A stretch of DNA of 11,947 bases from an uncultured bacterium. GTDB lineage: Bacteria > Patescibacteriota > Patescibacteriia > Patescibacteriales > UBA12465. A program made the position numbers and the translations under genes. Of this stretch, positions 6,059 through 11,947 are shown piece after piece. The notes under the pieces were generated by a model. The model was not told where the DNA came from, ran no database searches, and was given only the letters and a program-made list of their open reading frames with translations. Every line of letters starts with the position of its first letter. Within the stretch, counting starts at the first letter, position 1. The stretch lies in assembly GCA_903904095.1 (NCBI GenBank), contig CAIVBF010000112.1, forward strand, positions 1 to 11,947, in the 5' to 3' direction.

Positions 6059-7767
6059 CAGCAACAAAAGAAATCAAAACCGGGAACGACGTTACCGGCA
6101 CAGTCCAGATGGGCGTCCATATTGGAAACGCGCTCCGCTACGTGACGGATAATTATCCGACTCTTATAAAAGTAATTTTGGAACTCATTCAAAATTCTTT
6201 AGACTCTGAGGCGAATGTTATTCGGGTCAGTGTAAACTACAAGACTAGGTCGCTGAGTGTTTCTGATAATGGGTTAGGAATCAGCCCGGAAAAATTTCAA
6301 CAAGCCATTAGCTCGGTCTGTGGTTCGTTGAAAAAGAATACCGGGAAACTCGGCCAGTTCGGGATAGGTTTAATGTCCCCGCTTGGAAAATGTAAAGGCT
6401 TTCTGATCACTTCTGCCGAAAAAGCTCCAACTCATAATTATCACCGTTGGGTTTTTGATTGCCAGAGTATTTTAGATAGCAAAGAACTGCCGGAAATTCC
6501 GGTCATTCCGCTACCTGATCATTTTTACTCTCGCAGTGGAAGGAAGAGCGGCAATAAGACTGGTGTTGATTGGCGGACTGATGTTTATCTAAACGAATTC
6601 AGTAAAGACAAGAGTATCAACTCGTTTTCTTTATCTGAATTAAAGAATCTTGTTCTCGGACAATTTTCTGAAGCCATGAAAAAACTGGACGCCGAAGTCT
6701 TTGTTAATATCAAAACTGACAAAGGAAGCTTCTCTGATAGTTTTAAGGCAGCCGATTTCAAAGGCGAAAAACTTGGCTCAATCGTTTATGATGAGAAAAC
6801 TTCAAAAACTAAAACGAAATTTGATATCTATCTCTCGCCCAAGATGAAAACTGGCCGTAAAGGACAGATTTTAATCGGTATCGAGGGAAATGATTTCAGA
6901 ATTCCGGCATCAATCTTTTTGAAGTCACTTCCGGAAATTGATTCCGAAACTGCTCGAGTACTTTTGTCCGGAAGCTTTGAAGGCAGTATCATCAGCGGTG
7001 GCTGTTCTATGCATCCGAATCGAAAAGAGTTTCAGGACAATGAAACTCGGCTGGATTTTGCAATCAATTTGGACATGTGGGCAAAGAACCATGGTCTGCG
7101 CCATCTATCCTCAATTAAGGATGATGAGAAAGATGTTTGGTTACAGAATGTTGGATCCCTGGCTATTTATGGTTTGGAAGAAAAATTGAGAAATGATCTT
7201 CCGCATCTTATGGCTGTTGTAAAGTCTTTTCATCTTGGAACTGTCGGGCATGGTCATTATGGCTTTGATAAGTCTCCGGTTGAGCAAGAATTTTCATCCA
7301 GCAAACTGTACGGCAAAACTTCTCCCCGCGAACCAAAAGAAGAAAAGAAGCCGGAAGACAATCTTCCCGGTAAACCAGTTCTTCATAATGGGCACATTCC
7401 CTTTAAAGTTGGCGGCGAAGGAATAAAAAGGCGATTAGTTAAAGGTCATAGTACTGGCATGCAATTCGTTTACGAAGAGTTACCGGGGAATGACAACCAC
7501 TGGGAATTTGATTCCGAAATCGGCGTTCTGACATTTAATACCCGAAGTAATATTTGGGCGAAAATGGAAAACAACGAAAGAAATATGGTTTTGTACCAAC
7601 AGTACATTGCCATTAAAGCTTTGGAACTGCAATTAGTTCCACCGGCCGGAAGAGAATCCGTCTTTGAATTCCTGCAAAAGGAGCTTGAATCGGCAGTAAT
7701 CTTCATTGCCGGGACATCGGTTCTACATCCCCGCAAAGCCAAAAGCGAAGTCGGGAAGAAATACTAA
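6055..7767 (+). CDS. GHKL (Hsp90/MutL/MORC-type) ATPase
   Basis: The 570-residue protein has an N-terminal Bergerat ATP-binding fold. The N-box is E43-L-I-Q-N47-S-L-D50, with the catalytic-type Glu and the Mg-binding Asn. DNGLGIS (71-77) is the G1 box, and GQFGIGL (100-106) is the lid/G2 motif. There is no histidine-kinase phosphoacceptor domain. The middle region (about 150-330) is where GHKL proteins of the MutL/Hsp90 type carry a transducer domain and includes a HPNRKEF motif. A proline/lysine-rich linker near residues 420-440 leads to a C-terminal domain of about 130 residues. Such proteins usually dimerise on ATP binding and act as DNA or protein clamps. Its only operon partner is the HTH protein, with a 4-base overlap. 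A defence or DNA-transaction role is possible but unproven. AAGGA sits only one base from the ATG, too close for a normal SD; TTAAC is 17 bases upstream. Confidence 0.85.
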   Translation: MTATKEIKTGNDVTGTVQMGVHIGNALRYVTDNYPTLIKVILELIQNSLDSEANVIRVSVNYKTRSLSVSDNGLGISPEKFQQAISSVCGSLKKNTGKLGQFGIGLMSPLGKCKGFLITSAEKAPTHNYHRWVFDCQSILDSKELPEIPVIPLPDHFYSRSGRKSGNKTGVDWRTDVYLNEFSKDKSINSFSLSELKNLVLGQFSEAMKKLDAEVFVNIKTDKGSFSDSFKAADFKGEKLGSIVYDEKTSKTKTKFDIYLSPKMKTGRKGQILIGIEGNDFRIPASIFLKSLPEIDSETARVLLSGSFEGSIISGGCSMHPNRKEFQDNETRLDFAINLDMWAKNHGLRHLSSIKDDEKDVWLQNVGSLAIYGLEEKLRNDLPHLMAVVKSFHLGTVGHGHYGFDKSPVEQEFSSSKLYGKTSPREPKEEKKPEDNLPGKPVLHNGHIPFKVGGEGIKRRLVKGHSTGMQFVYEELPGNDNHWEFDSEIGVLTFNTRSNIWAKMENNERNMVLYQQYIAIKALELQLVPPAGRESVFEFLQKELESAVIFIAGTSVLHPRKAKSEVGKKY

Positions 7768-7801
7768 ATTTGCTGCTTACAAAATTCAGCAAATACTATT
7801 A

Positions 7802-7839
7802 AAAAGGACTCAAAGATCTGATCGTCATTGAGTCCTTTT
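7802..7839 (+). terminator. Rho-independent terminator of the HTH-GHKL operon
   Basis: A perfect 12-bp stem (7802-7813 with 7828-7839) around a 14-base loop, the right arm ending in four T residues, lies 34 bases after the GHKL stop codon. The T tract is short, so efficiency may be moderate. Confidence 0.78.
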
Positions 7840-7869
7840 AAATTACAAAAATTGATTTTAATATACTTC

Positions 7870-7883
7870 AAATTTATAAATTT
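7870..7883. repeat. 14-bp perfect palindrome abutting the Nudix-operon -35 box
   Basis: AAATTTATAAATTT reads the same on both strands and ends at the base before the -35 box (7884). It could be an operator or an AT-rich UP-type element; in such AT-rich DNA chance is also possible. Confidence 0.35.
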
Positions 7884-7912
7884 TTGACTTCCTAGACTCT
7901 ATTAGCTAATAT
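7884..7912 (+). promoter_or_regulatory. Promoter of the Nudix/deoxyribosyltransferase-like operon
   Basis: TTGACT (7884-7889), a 17-base spacer and TAATAT (7907-7912) form a good sigma-70 promoter. The expected start near 7919 leaves a leader of only about 20 bases before the ATG at 7939, which suggests initiation without an SD. Confidence 0.65.
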
Positions 7913-7938
7913 TATATAAACGAATAAAAGATAATAAT

Positions 7939-8487
7939 ATGGCTGAATTTTTAAATATTGTTTCGGAGGACGATGAAATAATCGTTCCTGGAACCAGAGA
8001 AAGGATACATAAAGAAGGCTTATTACATCAAGAAGTCCATATCTATTTTGTTACTCCGAAAAAAGAAATAATTTTTCAGCATCGCGCCAAAGACAAGGAC
8101 ACGTTCCCAGATTTATTAGATGCAACGGTTGGTGGACATGTTGAAATCGGTCAAAGTTATGAAGAAACTGCGATTAAAGAATCCGAAGAAGAAACCGGCG
8201 TAAAGATAGATAAAAACGACCTGATTTTTATTAATAAATTCAAAAAACATTCTAAAGATGATGTTACCGCTAAAATAAATTATGCTTTTCAGTCCGAATA
8301 CTTATATATTTACCGTGGTGACATAAAAGATTTAAAAGTTGAAGAAGGCAAAGCGATCGGATTTGAAGCTTGGCCGCTAGATAGACTTTTAAATTTAAAC
8401 GAAGAAGATAAAAATAAATTTATTCCATATATCTTAAAATTAACTACGACTGAATTAGTTAAAATTATAAATAATTTAGTTTTATAA
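7939..8487 (+). CDS. Nudix hydrolase, YfcD/IPP-isomerase-like
   Basis: The 182-residue protein has a Nudix box at residues 66-88: Gly66, Lys80-Glu81 in place of Arg-Glu, Glu84-Glu85 for metal binding, and Gly87. The first glutamate of the consensus (G-x5-E) is Gln72 here, and Lys80 replaces the usual arginine. The core metal-binding glutamates remain, so activity is likely. The N-terminal part (IVPGTRERIH, then HQEVHIYFV and FQHRAKDKDTFP) resembles the YfcD-type branch related to isopentenyl-diphosphate isomerase. The reaction would be hydrolysis of a nucleoside diphosphate linked to another moiety; the substrate cannot be read from sequence. The next gene begins 2 bases after the stop codon, so the two are surely co-transcribed, suggesting a nucleotide clean-up or salvage role. 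Confidence 0.88.
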   Translation: MAEFLNIVSEDDEIIVPGTRERIHKEGLLHQEVHIYFVTPKKEIIFQHRAKDKDTFPDLLDATVGGHVEIGQSYEETAIKESEEETGVKIDKNDLIFINKFKKHSKDDVTAKINYAFQSEYLYIYRGDIKDLKVEEGKAIGFEAWPLDRLLNLNEEDKNKFIPYILKLTTTELVKIINNLVL

Positions 8488-8489
8488 AT

Positions 8490-8957
8490 ATGAAAATAAC
8501 AATTTGCGGCAGTATTGCTTTTTATCAAGAGATGGAAGAAATAAAAAAAGCTTTGGAAATTAATGGGCACGAGGTATTTATTCCGCTTCTTAGTAATGAA
8601 GCGCCGGCGGAAATGGGCGGCGGCAAAAAAATATACTTTGGTAAATATATTGAAGATAATGGCGGCATGGACGCTTTCCCAGTTGGCCACGAAATTTGGA
8701 GCCTAAAGGCAAAAGCAATTCGTGATCATTATAATAAGATTGAGTGGTGCGACGCGATTGTCGTTGTTAATCACGAAAAGAAGGGTATTGAAGGTTATGT
8801 CGGAGGGAATACTTTAATTGAAATCGGCGTTGCTTTCTTCTTAAATAAACCGATTTATATTTTAAATCCGGTCTCTTCGGAGCTTTCTTATCGCCAAGAA
8901 ATATATGGCATGAAACCAATTTTCTTGAACGGTGATGTGAATGTGATTCCTCAATAA
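8490..8957 (+). CDS. Nucleoside 2-deoxyribosyltransferase-like protein
   Basis: The 155-residue protein has the Rossmann-like pattern of the nucleoside 2-deoxyribosyltransferase family and its relatives. ITICGSI (3-9) is the first strand and phosphate/ribose loop, a helix follows, then CDAIVVVN (87-94), and GGNTLIEIGVAF (105-116), where Glu111 matches the catalytic-type glutamate. IYILNP follows as the next strand. Family members transfer deoxyribose between bases or hydrolyse the N-glycosidic bond of deoxynucleotides. A lysine/glycine-rich insertion (about 40-66) is larger than in minimal members and may define the substrate. It starts 2 bases after the Nudix stop codon with no SD of its own, so it is probably translated by coupling. 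With the Nudix enzyme it would suit removal of damaged or unwanted nucleotides; this is inference. Confidence 0.78.
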   Translation: MKITICGSIAFYQEMEEIKKALEINGHEVFIPLLSNEAPAEMGGGKKIYFGKYIEDNGGMDAFPVGHEIWSLKAKAIRDHYNKIEWCDAIVVVNHEKKGIEGYVGGNTLIEIGVAFFLNKPIYILNPVSSELSYRQEIYGMKPIFLNGDVNVIPQ

Positions 8958-8990
8958 TTTATAAAATATTTAAAAGATATTAATAAAAAA

Positions 8991-9020
8991 AGAAGTCGTC
9001 CTTTTGGGGCGACTTTTTTA
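8991..9020. terminator. Bidirectional terminator between convergent genes
   Basis: Bases 8993-9001 pair with 9007-9015 (one G-T pair) around a 5-base loop. T runs follow on both strands: the plus reading continues into a T tract to 9019, and the minus reading runs into the complement of the A tract before 8991. It serves the Nudix operon and the minus-strand gene ending at 9045. Confidence 0.88.
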
Positions 9021-9044
9021 CGGTGGATGTTTCTTCTCCTTACT

Positions 9045-9485
9045 TTACTTTCCTGTGAAGTAGCGGTAGATTCCTTCTTCATGAACATCGTTCATAAAAT
9101 CTCCGATTCCTTCAAAAAATTCGTGCGGATGAAACGGTTTCTGCAGAAAGAAAACTTTTAATCCTTTGTTTTCTTTGCGGATCTCTTTTAGGACATTTAA
9201 AAGAGAAGCTTCGGCTTCTTCCCAGTGCATATTATTGTCATTGATATCCATGTTCCATGGACAGGCGGCAAAGAGAACATCGGCTTCTCGCAATCTTTTT
9301 AGAAGAATATGTCGCTCCTCGTTTATGAAACCGCCGTGGAAGTGCCATTCCAAACTTGTTCCAGCCGGAAGATTCTTGGCTACTCTTTTAGATATTGGAC
9401 CATTTGGTCCATAGAAACTATTTTGGCTCGGCGAATTATTGAAATCGTTGTGCCAAAATATTACCTTATAATCCGTTTTTTTCAT
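9045..9485 (-). CDS. Unrecognised 146-residue soluble protein
   Basis: I do not recognise a family. The protein starts with a hydrophobic strand (YKVIFWHND, 6-14), then an Asn/Ser/Gly/Pro-rich loop. EWHFHGG (46-52) is rich in possible metal ligands, followed by a helix and ADVLFAACPWN (69-79), another buried strand. LKVFFLQKPFHPHEFF (109-124) adds a third strand and a second His cluster. The alternation of strands and helices suggests a small Rossmann- or flavodoxin-like domain; there is no signal peptide or membrane segment. It appears to be monocistronic, with its own promoter and a shared terminator. AAGGAG directly abuts the ATG with no spacing, so it is unlikely to work as a normal SD, and no alternative start lies just downstream. 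Confidence 0.72.
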   Translation of the reverse strand: MKKTDYKVIFWHNDFNNSPSQNSFYGPNGPISKRVAKNLPAGTSLEWHFHGGFINEERHILLKRLREADVLFAACPWNMDINDNNMHWEEAEASLLNVLKEIRKENKGLKVFFLQKPFHPHEFFEGIGDFMNDVHEEGIYRYFTGK

Positions 9486-9510
9486 CTCCTTTTATTTTTG
9501 GTGAGATTCA

Positions 9511-9539
9511 ACCTTATAACTTTAATCGTAATTTGTCAA
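9511..9539 (-). promoter_or_regulatory. Probable promoter of the 146-residue protein gene
   Basis: On the minus strand TTGACA (9539-9534) precedes TAAGGT (9516-9511) at 17 bases, or TATAAG (9518-9513) at 15 bases. The first 12 bases, TTGACAAATTAC, are identical to those of the membrane/SPASM/PurO operon promoter. Confidence 0.5.
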
Positions 9540-9588
9540 TAGTGTTTAGTTTATATATTTGGCTCACAGGATGAGATTAAGAGTTTTA

Positions 9589-10593
9589 TTATCTCTGAAT
9601 TGATTTTAAGATTTTCAGATACATATCTTCAACGATCTTTTCTTGTTCGGGGCCAGTTTTAATATAATGATCAAGACCGGGGGCGGAATTTATTTCAATA
9701 ACCCAGTACTTTTTGGCCGTTTTACTAATATCGCCTTTAACCATTAGATCAACGCCACATAAACGAAGGCCCATGTCCCTCGTTAGATTAATGGCTATTT
9801 TTTTAAAATCCGAATGAATTATTTTTGTGACATCAATAGATTCTCCGCCGGTTGAGAGATTGGCGTTATTAAGCAATATTATTTTTTTATTTTTTTCAAC
9901 AATTGAATTAAAATTTAAATTTTGAAGTTTTAGATTTTGCCTTATTCTCAGATCATTAATCTTGAGTTTAGAAGGACGATTTAAAATTATAAAATCTTTT
10001 AACTTTTTTGTAATGAGTTTGTAAACAGTTGAGACTCCGTCCCCAGTAATATTAAAAGGAATCCTTTGGTAAGCGGAAATAATTTTATTGTCTAATACAA
10101 CAATTCGGTAATCATGGCCTTTTACAAATTTTTGGACTAAGGCAATATTATCCGATAAAAAAATTTTTTTAATGGCTGAATAAAATTCTTTTTTATTATT
10201 TACCATAGCAACATTAGCGCCTTGGCTGCCGCTATTAGGCTTAACGATAAGAGGGAAACCGATTTTCTCGGCATAAGAATGGGCGGCGTTGATATCGCGA
10301 TTTGATTTTATGGTTTTACACCATCTTTTTGAGTAATAGGCTTCGCCAGGAATTGTCGGATAGCCCATTTTTTTCATAAAGAAATTAGCGTAGTCCTTGT
10401 CTTTAGATATCTCCGAAGCGCCCATTGTATTAATATCCAGGCTGGTATATCGCCAGTATCTTTTCCGGCCGTTTTTAAAAATTATCTGCCCGACAATTTT
10501 CCAATTCGGCTCAATAATTACTTTGGCGCCTATTTTTGGTGCTAACTTGGTAAAAAGTTCTCCTAAAATCGGAACGCTCATTTTTTTATTCAT
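9589..10593 (-). CDS. ATP-grasp ligase related to cyanophycin synthetase/GshF
   Basis: The 334-residue protein is an ATP-grasp amide ligase. The phosphate-binding loop region is IVKPNSGSQGANV (116-128). KGHDYRIVVLDNKIISAYQR (158-177) is the family strand pair, GDGVSTV (184-190) follows, and NLSTGGESIDVT (245-256) matches the cyanophycin synthetase/GshF signature. The Mg-binding end is VIEINSAPGLDHY (298-310). Such enzymes activate a carboxylate as acyl-phosphate and join it to an amine. Full cyanophycin synthetase also has a Mur-ligase domain, absent here; the N-terminal 60 residues are unlike those known to me. It starts 8 bases after the CapA-fusion stop codon, so the two form an operon, suggesting assembly of an amide-linked cell-surface polymer. 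An internal Met5 is an alternative start. No clear terminator follows. Confidence 0.85.
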   Translation of the reverse strand: MNKKMSVPILGELFTKLAPKIGAKVIIEPNWKIVGQIIFKNGRKRYWRYTSLDINTMGASEISKDKDYANFFMKKMGYPTIPGEAYYSKRWCKTIKSNRDINAAHSYAEKIGFPLIVKPNSGSQGANVAMVNNKKEFYSAIKKIFLSDNIALVQKFVKGHDYRIVVLDNKIISAYQRIPFNITGDGVSTVYKLITKKLKDFIILNRPSKLKINDLRIRQNLKLQNLNFNSIVEKNKKIILLNNANLSTGGESIDVTKIIHSDFKKIAINLTRDMGLRLCGVDLMVKGDISKTAKKYWVIEINSAPGLDHYIKTGPEQEKIVEDMYLKILKSIQR

Positions 10594-10601
10594 AAAATAT
10601 T

Positions 10602-11947
10602 TTATTCTGTTTGAGGAATAGTTATTAATTGATTGCTTATTTCCGTCTCTAAATTATTGTTCTTATTTATCTCCGACCAAGAAACAAATTTTTTTAAAAA
10701 TATTTTTTTCTCAGTCTCATTCATTAATCGCGGCGCCGATTTTTCGGATTTAAGCGGAAAAATAGAAATAGTTGTCGCTGTTTTATTAAAATCAAGACCG
10801 ATCGCTAGCTCTTCCTGAGTATCACTGGAAAAATACTGGTCAAAAATAAAATTACCAAGCGAATAAAAAATAATTTTATCTTTATAAATTTCCATCCCCT
10901 GAGTGACGTGCGGATGATGCCCGATAATTAAATCGGCTCCGGAATCAACTAAGGCATGACCGATTGTTTGTTGATGCTTACTGAATTGATGTTGATATTC
11001 GTTGCCCCAATGAATATTAATAACGACTAAATCCGAAGTTTCCTTTGCCTCGTTAACCATTTTTTTAGCCGCCTCAAGATCAAAGTCATGATAAACCATT
11101 GATAAGGCAATCATGGCTATTTTCTTGTTAGAAATTACCATATCTTTTCGGGAGTAAGTGTCAATTTTAGAATCAGTTGAACCGCTGAAGTTAAAATTAA
11201 GCGCATTAAGATTTTGCCTTGTTTCCTCTACTCCTTTTTGACCCTGATCGCTAAAATGGTTATTAGCCGAACTAAAGTAATTAAAACCATAGTCTTTCAG
11301 TTCGTTTATCCTGTTCGGAGAAAAAGCGAAGTCATAGTAATTTACTGGCGAATAATGATTACCATTATCAGTAACGGCGCCTTCTAAGTTCGCGCTGATA
11401 ATATCATAACCAGAAAAAAATTTATTTTCTTCTCCGGCTAAGCCAGATAGTAAATAACTCACATTTCTGTTAGCCAATCTGTCCCCGACATTTCTATCTA
11501 GCATCAAATCGCCAAAAAATAAAAATTTAAGAGATGATTTATTTTCAGTCTCATCGTTCTTTAGATGAGCAAAGCTGCCACTATTAATTATCGTATTTTC
11601 TTTATTTGTAGATTCTTGATTATTATTAGCTAGGTCCTCTTTGCTTAATCTTTTTAAAATAAAAGTATCTTCAAATTTTTTAACTGGCTGATAGTGGCTT
11701 AGTAAATAATTATCAACCGGGTTATCTTGATTGTAATTCAGCTTTTTAACCATTTCATAATTTACGATTGCGCAATCAGGTTCAGTTTCTTTAAGTTTCT
11801 GCAGAGTCTCCGAAAAAAATTCTTTAGGATGATGATTAGTTAGGAGCCAGCTAGACGGTCCGGGTGTAAATTTTCTAGTTTCAAAATAAAATTCGGACAA
11901 GAATGGACCGGCATAGATATATTTTGTCTGGCAATTTTCTCTTAAAA
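10602..11947 (-). CDS. CapA-domain protein with apparent membrane-glycosyltransferase tail (partial)
   Basis: The reading frame stays open to the window edge, giving at least 447 residues. A TTG at 11900 could be called as a start, but upstream codons continue coding-like sequence (ENCQTKYIYAGPF), so the gene very likely begins outside. Bases 11945 to about 11646 resemble the soluble C-terminal end of a GT39/PMT-type polytopic glycosyltransferase (YAGPFLSEFYFETRK, then helices). A polar Asn/Lys/Glu linker follows to about 11532. The rest is a CapA/PgsA metallophosphatase-like domain (PF09587): GDLMLDR, NLEGAV, SANNHFSDQGQKG, HWGNEY, GHHPHVTQG and YSLGNFIFD, all in order. CapA takes part in poly-gamma-glutamate capsule production. 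It sits 8 bases before an ATP-grasp ligase. The CapA domain is certain; the glycosyltransferase part is inference from its end only. Confidence 0.85.
   Translation of the reverse strand, partial: LRENCQTKYIYAGPFLSEFYFETRKFTPGPSSWLLTNHHPKEFFSETLQKLKETEPDCAIVNYEMVKKLNYNQDNPVDNYLLSHYQPVKKFEDTFILKRLSKEDLANNNQESTNKENTIINSGSFAHLKNDETENKSSLKFLFFGDLMLDRNVGDRLANRNVSYLLSGLAGEENKFFSGYDIISANLEGAVTDNGNHYSPVNYYDFAFSPNRINELKDYGFNYFSSANNHFSDQGQKGVEETRQNLNALNFNFSGSTDSKIDTYSRKDMVISNKKIAMIALSMVYHDFDLEAAKKMVNEAKETSDLVVINIHWGNEYQHQFSKHQQTIGHALVDSGADLIIGHHPHVTQGMEIYKDKIIFYSLGNFIFDQYFSSDTQEELAIGLDFNKTATTISIFPLKSEKSAPRLMNETEKKIFLKKFVSWSEINKNNNLETEISNQLITIPQTE

Noticed and set aside
7470..7742. Open frame of 90 codons on the minus strand inside the GHKL gene
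   Set aside because: It lies wholly inside a well-supported gene, has no promoter or family signature, and reads as a low-complexity antisense shadow.
9483..9491. AAGGAG as a Shine-Dalgarno for the 146-residue protein
   Set aside because: It touches the ATG with no spacer, and there is no in-frame start 5-10 bases further on, so it does not fit normal SD use.

Overview
The window reads as a compact, AT-rich bacterial chromosome segment using the standard genetic code (TAA and TGA both act as stops). No rRNA, tRNA, CRISPR array or transposase was seen. Most start codons lack a Shine-Dalgarno (SD) sequence, intergenic gaps are short, and sigma-70-type TTGACA/TTGACT promoters with 17-base spacers recur. 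Together with the gene content (a lone dapA, a CapA protein, a Nudix plus deoxyribosyltransferase-like pair, several orphan proteins) this suggests a Patescibacteria/CPR genome of Parcubacteria type. That placement is inference; no marker gene is present.

Left part (1-2400, plus strand): dapA (DHDPS) and an unusual fold-type-II PLP-enzyme-like gene each have their own promoter and terminator. The PLP gene follows a long leader containing a strong stem-loop. Middle left (2411-5236, minus strand): a three-gene operon runs membrane protein, radical SAM/SPASM protein, then a PurO-like IMP cyclohydrolase homologue, and ends in a hairpin terminator. Middle right (5414-7840, plus strand): a divergent, translationally coupled pair encodes a helix-turn-helix protein and a 570-residue GHKL ATPase. 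The two -35 boxes between these operons form the arms of an inverted repeat, so they may be controlled together.

Right part: a Nudix hydrolase and a nucleoside 2-deoxyribosyltransferase-like protein form a two-gene plus-strand operon (7939-8957), closed by a bidirectional terminator shared with an unrecognised minus-strand gene (9045-9485). The end of the window (9589-11947, minus strand) holds an ATP-grasp ligase related to cyanophycin synthetase/GshF, downstream of a CapA-domain protein. The CapA reading frame runs off the window and begins with what looks like the soluble tail of a membrane glycosyltransferase.

The best candidates for undescribed biology are the membrane/SPASM/PurO operon with its divergent HTH-GHKL partner, the glycosyltransferase-CapA fusion next to an ATP-grasp ligase, and a recurring TTAAC element 15-19 bases before five different start codons that may replace the SD sequence.
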